From the NCBI GenBank assembly GCA_903825035.1, contig CAIJYV010000026.1, positions 98,199 through 162,198 on the forward strand: 64,000 bases of DNA. Direction: 5' to 3'. The notes beneath the pieces were generated by a model. The model saw nothing but the letters and a program-made list of their open reading frames with translations, was not told the DNA's origin and ran no database searches. Of the stretch, positions 26,802-34,050 are shown in pieces. Source of the DNA: an uncultured Actinomycetes bacterium (GTDB taxonomy: Bacteria; Actinomycetota; Acidimicrobiia; Acidimicrobiales; RAAP-2). Position 1 is the first letter of the stretch, and every line of letters begins with the position of its first letter. Position numbers and translations under genes: made by a program.

Positions 26802-27170
26802 ATGACACCAAACCCACGCACCCCACAGCTAAGAGACCGCCGATTCGCCCGAGTCCGTCTACTTTCGAATTCAATCTTCTTGGTAGCCAGCGCCCTCTCA
26901 GCCGGTATGGTCGCCTACTTTGCGAGCACCGCAGTGGCCTACACCTCGAGTCCTCAGACCACGACTACTACCACGGGTGGCTCCGGTGTGACTCCAACCA
27001 CCACGCCAGCAACCACACCCACCACCGCCGCCACTGGCGGGGGAAATGGCGGTGGCGGAACGACACCCACTACGACTCGGCCCACTCCGACGACCGTGGT
27101 CACTGTTCCGGTTACCACCCCAACGGTTTGCCACACTTCGGCGTCGGGTACCTTCCTGGGCTGTTGGTGA
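26802..27170 (+). CDS. Small exported Thr-rich protein at the head of the ApbE island
   Basis: 122 residues: basic N-terminus (about 1-25), one hydrophobic signal-anchor (about 26-48, LLSNSIFLVASALSAGMVAYFAS), then about 60 residues of Thr/Pro/Gly low complexity, and a short non-repetitive end TPTVCHTSASGTFLGCW bounded by two Cys. There is no FMN_bind domain and no family I recognise. An AAGG site lies about 8 bases before the ATG. The stop overlaps the GTG of apbE as GTGA, so production is coupled to the flavin transferase. The position is where an FMN-carrying partner protein would be expected. Whether the Cys-framed tail is a minimal flavin acceptor or simply an anchor is unknown. Confidence 0.7.
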   Translation: MTPNPRTPQLRDRRFARVRLLSNSIFLVASALSAGMVAYFASTAVAYTSSPQTTTTTTGGSGVTPTTTPATTPTTAATGGGNGGGGTTPTTTRPTPTTVVTVPVTTPTVCHTSASGTFLGCW

Positions 27171-28075
27171 AAAACCACCGCTTCAGTGTTTGGGGCGTTA
27201 CCGGTTCTGTCACCGTCGCAAAGGACGAGGCTCTCGATTTTGCGATCGAACGCCTCGACCACTGGCTGGGCGAAGTCGATGCAGCGGTCAATCGCTTCAT
27301 TCCTAACTCTGAACTATCCAGGCTCAATGCGAGTCACGGTGAAGCGTTGAACTACTCGCCAACCTTCGATCTCTGTCTCACGACCGCACTCGCGGCCTAC
27401 GAACAAACACAAGGGGCTTGCTCGCCTACAGTACTGCCATCGCTGCTCGCTCTGGGCTATGACCGAGACTTCTACGAAATTGAAAGTGACCAGGCAATCG
27501 CGCTTTCACCAACGCAGCCAGCACTTGGTCTCGACGCAATCGTAATTGATCGTGAAGCCAAGACGGTTCGTTTATTGGATGACTGTCAGTTGGATTTCGG
27601 GGCAACCGCCAAAGCCCTGACCTGCGATTTGATCGCCAACGAGGTCGCGCCCGTTTCTGGCGTCGTGGTTGAAATTGGGGGCGACGTTGCTGTGCGTGGC
27701 GAAGGTCCCGACGGCCTGTGGGCTATTGGCGTGAGCGATTCGCTTCAGGCGACGGAAAATGACTTGCGCTTGGGCTTAAGCAATGCCGGCGTGGCTACTT
27801 CATCACGAGTGATTCGTGCGTGGCGCGCTGGCGGGAAACCCCAAAACCACATAATTAACCCCTTTAGCGGTGACTGCGCCAACGGGCCCTACGGTTCGGC
27901 CTCGGTGGTGGCGGCGAGCTGTGCCGAGGCCAACTCCTTTTCTACCGCGGCCCTCGTTTGGGGCGAAGAGGCGAGTTATTACATCGCCCAGGCTGGCCTT
28001 GCCGCGCGTTTGGTTCGTATAAATGGCACCATTGATTTAGTGGGTGCTTGGCCCAGAGAGGAACAACCCGCATGA
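27167..28075 (+). CDS. apbE: ApbE-family FAD:protein FMN transferase
   Basis: 302 residues from the GTG at 27167, which overlaps the preceding stop as GTGA; a TTG at 27128 is less likely. Family signs: the N-terminal FSVWGVTGSVTVA strand, SRLNASHGE, LDFGATAKALTCDLIANEV (the G-A-x-A-K flavin-binding motif), VVEIGGDVAVRGEG, NHIINPFSGD, and NSFSTAALVWGEE. ApbE enzymes move FMN from FAD onto a Ser/Thr of exported redox proteins, using Mg. This copy lacks a signal peptide, so it either acts before export or flavinylates a cytoplasmic-facing partner; many actinobacterial ApbE proteins are like this. It overlaps the haem-b membrane protein as ATGA. Confidence 0.92.
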   Translation: MKNHRFSVWGVTGSVTVAKDEALDFAIERLDHWLGEVDAAVNRFIPNSELSRLNASHGEALNYSPTFDLCLTTALAAYEQTQGACSPTVLPSLLALGYDRDFYEIESDQAIALSPTQPALGLDAIVIDREAKTVRLLDDCQLDFGATAKALTCDLIANEVAPVSGVVVEIGGDVAVRGEGPDGLWAIGVSDSLQATENDLRLGLSNAGVATSSRVIRAWRAGGKPQNHIINPFSGDCANGPYGSASVVAASCAEANSFSTAALVWGEEASYYIAQAGLAARLVRINGTIDLVGAWPREEQPA

Positions 28076-28737
28076 CCGCATTGACCACCCCGTACCTTTG
28101 GTACTCCACTCGAGCAACTGGGATTGTTGCCCTCTTGTTACTGACCCTCGTGGTGTTCCTCGGGACCTTCGTGGCAAACCGAATCGGTGGCACCATCGTT
28201 GGACGATTCGAAATCAACGAGCTGCATCGATCACTATCCATCGTTGCCGTCATTTTTCTGGCCCTGCACATTGTGACTACCGTCATCGATAGCTACGTGG
28301 CTACCGGCTGGCTCTCAACTGTCGTGCCCTTCGCCTCGCCCTACAAGACCACTCAGGTGGCAATTGGCACAATCGCCTTTGACCTGATCTTGGCGGTGTG
28401 GATATCGAGCCTCTTAAAGGTGCGAATCAAGAATGCGACTTGGCGATTCATTCACTGGTTCTCGTGGATTGCCTACATCACCGCTCTCGTGCACGCCGCC
28501 ATGATTGGAACAGACACCAAGGGAACCACCGGGCTTGCCTTTGTTGCATTCTCGGCTGGTGCGATTGTCGTTGCGGGTCTGTGGCGCTTTTTCGGTCGCC
28601 CCACCCGAGCCGGTGGGCGTACCGCGCTCTCTCCTCTTGCTCGAGCCGCTCGTCCCGCCGCTCCATCGGCGAAGAGCGCGAATTCTCCCTTCCCTCGTGA
28701 CCAACGTCCCACTTCGAAAGGTCGGCCCCGCCGATGA
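28072..28737 (+). CDS. Ferric-reductase-like haem b transmembrane protein
   Basis: 221 residues from the ATG at 28072 (ATGA overlap with apbE). About five membrane helices: VALLLLTLVVFLGTFVA, LSIVAVIFLALHIVTTV, GTIAFDLILAVWISSLL, FIHWFSWIAYITALVHAA and VAFSAGAIVVAGLWRF. Four His in helices or loops (NELHRSL, ALHIVTT, FIHWFSW, LVHAAMIG) are spaced to hold two b haems across the membrane, as in the ferric reductase/MsrQ group. No cytoplasmic FAD/NAD domain is fused, so electrons must come from a separate protein, most likely the NuoF-like and ferredoxin products downstream. The last 45 residues are a basic, Arg/Ser/Pro-rich cytoplasmic tail. Confidence 0.85.
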   Translation: MTALTTPYLWYSTRATGIVALLLLTLVVFLGTFVANRIGGTIVGRFEINELHRSLSIVAVIFLALHIVTTVIDSYVATGWLSTVVPFASPYKTTQVAIGTIAFDLILAVWISSLLKVRIKNATWRFIHWFSWIAYITALVHAAMIGTDTKGTTGLAFVAFSAGAIVVAGLWRFFGRPTRAGGRTALSPLARAARPAAPSAKSANSPFPRDQRPTSKGRPRR

Positions 28738-30011
28738 TTAAAGCGAACTCTCTCCCGCGCTTGATGCACCGTGCTTCGGGTCGACCATTGTCACTCGAAG
28801 AGCACGACCAAGAATTTGGTCTCGTAGACGCCCAAACGGATTTCCTCGGTGAACTTCGCAATTCCGGTCTAACCGGACGAGGTGGTGCGGGTTTTCCAAC
28901 CTACAAAAAAGTTGAGCTCTTGAGCCAACAGCGCGGACACGGGAAGTTTGTCGTCGTCAACGCCATGGAGGGCGAGCCGGCCTCTCACAAGGACTTGGCT
29001 CTGTTAAACGCCAACCCCCACTTGGTCATTGATGGTGCCGAGATGCTCGCTCACATGATTGGGGCCAAGCGAATCGCCATTTGTGTCTCGCGCGACAACC
29101 CCATCGTTATCAACAACGTCAAACGCGCTCTCCACGAGCGCACTCGCCGGAGTTTGCGCGGGCCCGAAATTGAGCTCCACACTCCGCCCTGGCGCTACGT
29201 TGCGGGCGAAGAGTCTGCCCTTGTCCACTGGCTCGACGACAACGAATCCCTTCCGCAGTACCGCCCCCAGCGACCCACTATTTTGCGTATTGGTCGCAAC
29301 GCGGTCCTGGTCGATAATGCCGAGACCTGCGCCAACGTGGGCCTAATTGGTCGCTTCGGCGCCAGCTGGTACCGCCAATTAGGTACCGAAAGCTCGCCCG
29401 GATCCACTCTCGTTTCAGTGACCGGTGCGGTCGATCGAGCTCACGTGATCGAAGTTGCCCTGGGAACTCCCGTCAAGGCGATCTTGGAGGTAGCTGGGGC
29501 CGATACCGATCCCAGCGCAATTTTGCTCGGTGGATACGGTGGCACCTGGCTAAGTGGCGACAACATTCGCCTCCCCTTCGCCACCGAGTACCTCAAAGAA
29601 GTTGGCGCGAGCGTCGGAGCGGGCATCATCATGGTCTTACCTAAGCGCGCGTGTGGAATCATGGAGACCTATCGCATCACTAAGTGGATGGCCAACGAGT
29701 CGGCGCGTCAATGCGGACCCTGCGCCTTTGGACTTCCCGCACTTGCCGAAGACCTCCAGCAATTAGTTGCGGGAGGCAAGGATCGCAAGCAGTCACTCGA
29801 TCGCTTGATTCATCGCGCTGCCGAAATTGACGGCCGCGGAGCTTGCAAGCACCCCGACGGAGTGGTTCGCATGATTCGCACCGCGTTGCAGGTCTTTGAC
29901 AAGGACCTGCAAAACCACATCAACGGAGCCCCCTGCGTGGGCTCTCGAGACACGAAGTTCTACGCCACCGTTCCAAGGCACGAAAGAGAAGAGGACCTCG
30001 TATGGGAGTAA
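28734..30011 (+). CDS. NuoF-like flavo-iron-sulfur oxidoreductase with SLBB domain
   Basis: 425 residues, starting inside the membrane gene (ATGA). The FMN/NADH fold is shown by LTGRGGAGFPTYKKVELL and NAMEGEPASHKDLALL (the acidic NADH-site loop), and an SLBB-type section by VSVTGAVDRAHVIEVALGTP. The iron-sulfur region reads ESARQCGPCAFG with Cys327 and Cys330, then Cys371 in RGACKHPDG. In complex I NuoF the equivalent stretch has three Cys before the last one; here the first is Ala, leaving three ligands. The protein is therefore not a NuoF of complex I (no nuo genes are near) but a dedicated electron entry module, probably passing electrons from NAD(P)H to the adjacent ferredoxin and membrane haem protein. 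The last 10 bases overlap the ferredoxin gene. Confidence 0.85.
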   Translation: MIKANSLPRLMHRASGRPLSLEEHDQEFGLVDAQTDFLGELRNSGLTGRGGAGFPTYKKVELLSQQRGHGKFVVVNAMEGEPASHKDLALLNANPHLVIDGAEMLAHMIGAKRIAICVSRDNPIVINNVKRALHERTRRSLRGPEIELHTPPWRYVAGEESALVHWLDDNESLPQYRPQRPTILRIGRNAVLVDNAETCANVGLIGRFGASWYRQLGTESSPGSTLVSVTGAVDRAHVIEVALGTPVKAILEVAGADTDPSAILLGGYGGTWLSGDNIRLPFATEYLKEVGASVGAGIIMVLPKRACGIMETYRITKWMANESARQCGPCAFGLPALAEDLQQLVAGGKDRKQSLDRLIHRAAEIDGRGACKHPDGVVRMIRTALQVFDKDLQNHINGAPCVGSRDTKFYATVPRHEREEDLVWE

Positions 30012-30244
30012 TTCGACGCACCGGCAGCTTTGTCCTTAAAGTAAACCCAATTCTCTGTGACGGATTCGGCCACTGCCACGAACTCGCCCCCGAATTGGTA
30101 GATATTGATGAGTGGGGGTACCCCATCATCAAGAAGGACCCCACCCCCTTCGGTAATGTCCGGGCCCTCCAGTCGGCCCGCTACGCCGTCCGGGGCTGTC
30201 CACGCCAGGCCCTCAGCATTGAGCGCGTCGGCGACCAGCCCTGA
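30002..30244 (+). CDS. Three-cysteine (3Fe-4S type) ferredoxin
   Basis: 80 residues. Cys19 and Cys25 in LCDGFGHCHE and Cys66 in RGCPRQAL follow the C-x5-C...C-P pattern of single-cluster actinobacterial ferredoxins that usually serve P450s or other oxidoreductases. The missing middle Cys predicts a 3Fe-4S cluster. The start overlaps the NuoF-like gene by 10 bases, so the pair is stoichiometrically linked and the ferredoxin is probably its redox partner, carrying electrons to the membrane haem protein. It is the last gene of the tightly overlapped run begun at 26802. Confidence 0.9.
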   Translation: MGVIRRTGSFVLKVNPILCDGFGHCHELAPELVDIDEWGYPIIKKDPTPFGNVRALQSARYAVRGCPRQALSIERVGDQP

Positions 30245-30282
30245 TTTTCCACCCCTCCTCCACCGACTAAGGTTGTACAGCC

Positions 30283-30384
30283 ATGGGATCACTGATTAAG
30301 AAGCGCCGTAAGCGCATGCGTAAGAAGAAGCACAAGAAGATGTTGAAGCGTACGCGCTTCCAGCGTCGAGCTGCTGGTAAATAA
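30283..30384 (+). CDS. 33-residue basic AURKAIP1/COX24-domain micro-protein
   Basis: An extremely basic peptide beginning MGSLIKKRRKRMRKKKHKKM and ending RTRFQRRAAGK. The pattern (I-KKRRKRM-KKKH-K-L-K-TR-QRR) is that of the AURKAIP1/COX24 family found as a tiny conserved gene in many actinobacteria and as the C-terminus of the mitochondrial ribosomal protein mS38. A ribosome-associated role is likely. It is below the usual gene-calling length but the match is strong. A TAAGGT hexamer 9 bases before the ATG and no Shine-Dalgarno suggest a very short leader. It ends 4 bases before the convergent ispE stop. Confidence 0.88.
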   Translation: MGSLIKKRRKRMRKKKHKKMLKRTRFQRRAAGK

Positions 30385-30388
30385 ATCG

Positions 30389-31144
30389 CTACGCGCCTGC
30401 GGGCGTGGTTTGTACTTGGCGTAACCGTACCCGTCCGACGGGACTCTCGACCTCCCATTGATCGATGTCCGTTCTCAGGTGTCCTTCGATGAACAGCGTG
30501 GCCCCTGATCCGGCCAACACCACCTCCTCGCCAAACTCGGCGGCCAGCCAGCCTTGCGCGATGGCAACTCGGGGCTCGACTAATTGAGCCGCCCGAGTGA
30601 GGTGATTTCGTGGATCGCGAGCCTCCCCCGCTCGATCGAGCTCGTCAAACCTTTTGTACACCGCTTGGGTGGAAACGCCAAAGTCAAAGAGGGCGAGCGT
30701 TACCGGTCGCTCGATGAATTCCAAAGGCGTCAACTGTTCTCCCAGCCCTTCGACCAGCGCTCGCCCGCCAAGTTGGCAAAAGGGAACGTCCGAGCCCAAA
30801 GTCAACGCTGCTTCAACACTCACGCCACCAGCCCAACGCAAAATCGCCCCCGCATCAGCACTACCGCCCCCTAGGCCGCCGCCGGTTGGGATGTGTTTAG
30901 TCAGCGATACTCCGGCTCTTCTGTTGGCCAAGAGCAATGCTCGACTCACGAGATTCGTTGGACCAGGTTCGACTCCGTTGGTTTCTCCCGACATCATCAC
31001 GTAGTCGCTGGTCTCGTCAATATCGAGTTCGTCGCAGAGCGAGAGAGTGACCATTTCGCTTCGTAGTTCGTGCCATCCAGTGTCGCGAGTCTTTGTCACC
31101 TCTAAGAACCACGTCAACTTGGCTGGGGCCTGGTGCACAGTCAT
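30389..31144 (-). CDS. ispE: 4-diphosphocytidyl-2-C-methyl-D-erythritol kinase
   Basis: 251 residues, slightly short for the family (about 280-315). It phosphorylates CDP-ME in the MEP pathway to isoprenoids. GHMP-kinase signs: APAKLTWFLEV (substrate strand), the ATP loop PTGGGLGGGSADAGAIL, and the C-terminal VVLAGSGATLFIEG (third GHMP motif). It starts within the rsmA stop (ATGA), the common ksgA-ispE pairing. Isoprenoid supply links to the polyprenyl carriers used by the glycosyltransferases in the window, but the linkage here reflects ancient gene order rather than a special unit. Confidence 0.95.
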   Translation of the reverse strand: MTVHQAPAKLTWFLEVTKTRDTGWHELRSEMVTLSLCDELDIDETSDYVMMSGETNGVEPGPTNLVSRALLLANRRAGVSLTKHIPTGGGLGGGSADAGAILRWAGGVSVEAALTLGSDVPFCQLGGRALVEGLGEQLTPLEFIERPVTLALFDFGVSTQAVYKRFDELDRAGEARDPRNHLTRAAQLVEPRVAIAQGWLAAEFGEEVVLAGSGATLFIEGHLRTDIDQWEVESPVGRVRLRQVQTTPAGA

Positions 31145-31956
31145 GGCTGAGCCGCCAACTGTGCGAACTCCTCAATGGTGAGCTCTTCGGGACGACGAGT
31201 TTCGTCGACACCTGAATTTGCGAAGGCTTCTGAACTGACGATTTCGGCCAAACTCCGTCGCAGCATTTTGCGGCGTTGGCCAAAGGCCATTCGAATAACT
31301 TCAAAGAGTCGCTCTTCACTCACCAGCTCTGGACTGATCCTCACCTCGGGGCGACGGACAATTGCGACGAGCGCCGAATCCACTTTGGGTTTCGGCACAA
31401 AAACCGAGGGGCCAACTTTGCCCACGACCTTGGCGTCAGCGAAGTATTGCAGTCGTAGCGAGGCCGCTCCGTAGGGGTCCTCACCGGCTTTGGCGGCCAT
31501 TCGTTCGCCCACCTCTTTTTGGACCATGACGAGCATTCGCTTAATGAGCGGCTGGGTTTCAAGCAACGACAGAACCAGCGGGGTGGCCACGTTGTAAGGC
31601 AAATTCGCCACCACTATCGCGGGGCGGCCACCAAGCAGCTCTTCGTAGTTCACTTTGAGCGCGTCACCCAGATGAACGCGAACTCCGTGAGGTTCCACCA
31701 CGGTGCGCAGCACCGGCTCGATGTAACGGTCAACCTCGAGGGCAATGATTTCTGCCCCCGTTTCAACCAGGGCCAAGGTCAAAGATCCGAGTCCCGCGCC
31801 AATCTCCAAGACCAGATCCCCCGGCCCGACTTCGGCGAGTCGAGCAATTCGACGGACGGTGTTGGCATCGACGACAAAGTTTTGCCCCAAAGCTCTCGAG
31901 GGCGATAGTCCGTGGTCGTTTAAGAGCGCCACCAGATCGGTGCGTGAATGGGTCAC
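31141..31956 (-). CDS. rsmA: 16S rRNA dimethyladenosine transferase
   Basis: 271 residues (KsgA). It dimethylates A1518 and A1519 in helix 45 of 16S rRNA. Motifs: SRALGQNFVVDANTVRRI, the SAM loop VLEIGAGLGSLTLALVETG, ALEVDRYIEP, HLGDALKVNYEEL, the catalytic VVANLPYNVATPLVL (N-L-P-Y), and VMVQKEVGERMAA. All are intact. The GTG start overlaps the stop of the PASTA protein (GTGA), and the stop overlaps ispE. Gene order metG-tatD-X-rsmA-ispE is shared with mycobacteria and bacilli. Confidence 0.97.
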   Translation of the reverse strand: MTHSRTDLVALLNDHGLSPSRALGQNFVVDANTVRRIARLAEVGPGDLVLEIGAGLGSLTLALVETGAEIIALEVDRYIEPVLRTVVEPHGVRVHLGDALKVNYEELLGGRPAIVVANLPYNVATPLVLSLLETQPLIKRMLVMVQKEVGERMAAKAGEDPYGAASLRLQYFADAKVVGKVGPSVFVPKPKVDSALVAIVRRPEVRISPELVSEERLFEVIRMAFGQRRKMLRRSLAEIVSSEAFANSGVDETRRPEELTIEEFAQLAAQP

Positions 31957-33188
31957 CAGGTAATGATTACCTTCAAAACGCCGATGGCGTTGATGGCGTT
32001 GAAGTCCCCGGTTCGGCCAATTAACTGGGAGAACTGAGTCATCGACAGGTCCACCACATGCGGATCGCCCCCCGCCTCGTGGTCAGTAACTCGGCAGAAG
32101 ATTGAAATGTGGTTGGCCTGGTTCGTTACTTTCAAGAGTTGATCCCGCGGGAACCAGAAGGTGTGAGGAGCCATGCCGGGGAAGAGTTGGACGTAGTGCG
32201 AAGCACAGAAACCTGGGCGATAACTATAGAAAGTTGCTTGACCCACCGCTTGGTGATCGACCGGGATTCGCTTCGTGATTGGTTGCGCGGGGAGGAAATT
32301 CGCATTTCCCCGATCGCGATATTGAAAGACGCACATACCGGGCCACAGAAACTTCAGCACGTTGTTGTGAGTCGAGCAAATCTTCGGCGACAGAGTTCGC
32401 ACCAGAACTTGATCGCCTGATGTGGTGTGAGCCAGCGGCTTAAAGGTTTCAAAAACCCGCTTGTAAGGCGGTAATCCGCCGTACGGGGTAATCACTGCCG
32501 GCGTGGTTGGCAGAGTTGTGCTGGTTGGTGTCGTTGAAGTGGTGCTTGAACCTGGCGTCGATGAGGTAGTGGTATCGGGCACCGTGGTGGTGGTTGACGT
32601 CGTCGAAGTCGAAGAGGTTGTGGTGGTGGGTCGAACAGTGGTGGTGGTAACAGGGTGATGGACATTGGTCACGCCAAGGACCACATGCCCTAGCCACTGA
32701 ACAATTGAGCCCGCCGGTGGGTTTTGGCTCACCACACGATTCCAGGTGTTATTCGCCGACCCCGGACCCTTGTCTTGGTAGTACAGGCCATTGGCCTTCA
32801 AGACAGCAACTGCCGCTGGGCGACTCAATCCAATCAGCCGAGGCATTGGCCGGGGGCCACCCTTTACGATCTTGTTGACAACCAGGTAAGCGTTGGCCTT
32901 GACCGGAGCTGGGGCCCCCGCCGCTGGACTCTGGTGCTGAACAAACTGCCATGAACCATCCCCCGAGCCAACTCCTGAGGTGACGAAAAATATGTTGTGC
33001 TGGCGCATCACGCTGTAGGTCTGAGCCTTAGTGAGCCCGACGACGTTCGGCATCCGAGCCACGGGAGACCCCGAGGCGTGCAGTGTGAGCGGTCCCAGCG
33101 TCCCGAGCAGGACCACGAAAGCCGCTAGGGCCGAGCTATGAAACCAGATACGTTGCCGTGTACCCGCTGAGGTTACTTTCAGTTTCAT
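31953..33188 (-). CDS. Secreted PASTA-PASTA-RlpA-like (DPBB) protein in the rpfB position
   Basis: 411 residues. Signal anchor about 15-36. Two PASTA repeats: about 44-106 (MPNVVGLTKAQTYSVM) and 113-175 (MPRLIGLSRPAAVAVL). A Thr/Ser linker covers 178-232. A small module follows with a Cys pair (KICSTHNN, GMCVFQYRDRG). From about 316 comes a double-psi beta-barrel resembling RlpA: GQATFYSYRPGFCASHY, then LLKVTNQANHISIFCRVTDH and GGDPHVVDLSMTQF, with Asp369 and Asp380 where RlpA has its D-x-G-P and I-D-L-S residues. PASTA modules bind peptidoglycan, and RlpA-type barrels can cleave denuded glycan strands. It lies between tatD and rsmA, where mycobacteria have rpfB and bacilli yabE, so I infer a cell-wall hydrolase with an analogous role. 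Confidence 0.75.
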   Translation of the reverse strand: MKLKVTSAGTRQRIWFHSSALAAFVVLLGTLGPLTLHASGSPVARMPNVVGLTKAQTYSVMRQHNIFFVTSGVGSGDGSWQFVQHQSPAAGAPAPVKANAYLVVNKIVKGGPRPMPRLIGLSRPAAVAVLKANGLYYQDKGPGSANNTWNRVVSQNPPAGSIVQWLGHVVLGVTNVHHPVTTTTVRPTTTTSSTSTTSTTTTVPDTTTSSTPGSSTTSTTPTSTTLPTTPAVITPYGGLPPYKRVFETFKPLAHTTSGDQVLVRTLSPKICSTHNNVLKFLWPGMCVFQYRDRGNANFLPAQPITKRIPVDHQAVGQATFYSYRPGFCASHYVQLFPGMAPHTFWFPRDQLLKVTNQANHISIFCRVTDHEAGGDPHVVDLSMTQFSQLIGRTGDFNAINAIGVLKVIITW

Positions 33189-33249
33189 TCCTCCGATTGA
33201 GCCCCGTACTAGCGGCGTGTCGCTTTACGACTGCACCATTCTAAGGGAA

Positions 33250-34050
33250 TTAATTCAAAACGGGAATATTGAAAAGCCTTGCGGTATTGGCAGAAGTGGT
33301 ATTTTGCAGGGCTTCTCGGTCCTCACCCCTCAATTCGGCCACAAATTCTCCAACCAGCGACACGTATGCCGGTTCGTTGGGTTTTCCGCGATGTGGCAAG
33401 GGCGCGAGAAATGGAGAGTCGGTTTCAACGTGCAGTCGGTCTAGGGGCACCATCTTGGCGGCTTCGCGTAACTCTTCTGCATTCTTGAAGGTGACGATAC
33501 CCGACAGCGAAATGTCGCATCCCAGATCCAAGCAGCCTCTGGCGTCCGCCACGTTTCCAGTAAAGCAGTGAATGACCGTTCTGTCGGGCGTCCCTTCACT
33601 GCGCAGGATGTCAAAGAGATCCGCAAACGCATCTCGAGCGTGAATCACCAGCGCCAAGTTAAGTTCCTTGGCGAGGGCGATCTGGGTTGCGAAGGACTTC
33701 ATCTGTTCTTCGCGCGGTGAGTGCTCGTAGTAGTAATCCAGTCCGCACTCGCCGATACCGACCAGTTTGGGATGTCCCTTGCGAGCGAGTGCCACGATCT
33801 CGTTCACGTCGCTCAGCGAATCGTGCGGGTGGAGCCCCACCGTGGCGTACAGCTCTACTTCGTGCTGAAATTCTGAAACTTGCAACGCGCCGACGCTGGA
33901 GGCGTATTCGGTGCCGATAACGACAATTCGCTTGACGTTGGCCGCGAGGGCCGCGTCAAGATTCTCCTGCAGGGTGCGAGTACCGCGTTCTGGGTTGTCC
34001 AGAAAATTATCCTGGAGGTGTGCGTGGGCGTCGGTCCATGCGCTCATCAT
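33250..34050 (-). CDS. tatD: TatD-family metal-dependent deoxyribonuclease
   Basis: 266 residues, TIM-barrel hydrolase. Metal ligands appear in order: TDAHAHLQDN (H-x-H), GECGLDYYYEHSPREEQ (Glu), LVIHARDAFAD (His), VIHCFTGNVADA (His) and VETDSPFLAP (Asp). TatD enzymes act as 3'-5' exonucleases on damaged or single-stranded DNA and some deacylate D-aminoacyl-tRNA. The gene overlaps the metG stop by one base and precedes the PASTA-RlpA gene, matching the mycobacterial and Bacillus order. Confidence 0.94.
   Translation of the reverse strand: MMSAWTDAHAHLQDNFLDNPERGTRTLQENLDAALAANVKRIVVIGTEYASSVGALQVSEFQHEVELYATVGLHPHDSLSDVNEIVALARKGHPKLVGIGECGLDYYYEHSPREEQMKSFATQIALAKELNLALVIHARDAFADLFDILRSEGTPDRTVIHCFTGNVADARGCLDLGCDISLSGIVTFKNAEELREAAKMVPLDRLHVETDSPFLAPLPHRGKPNEPAYVSLVGEFVAELRGEDREALQNTTSANTARLFNIPVLN

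Noticed and set aside
28734..30011. Part of a complex I (nuo) operon
   Set aside because: No other nuo genes are near, one cluster Cys is missing, and the neighbours are ApbE, a haem-b protein and a small ferredoxin.
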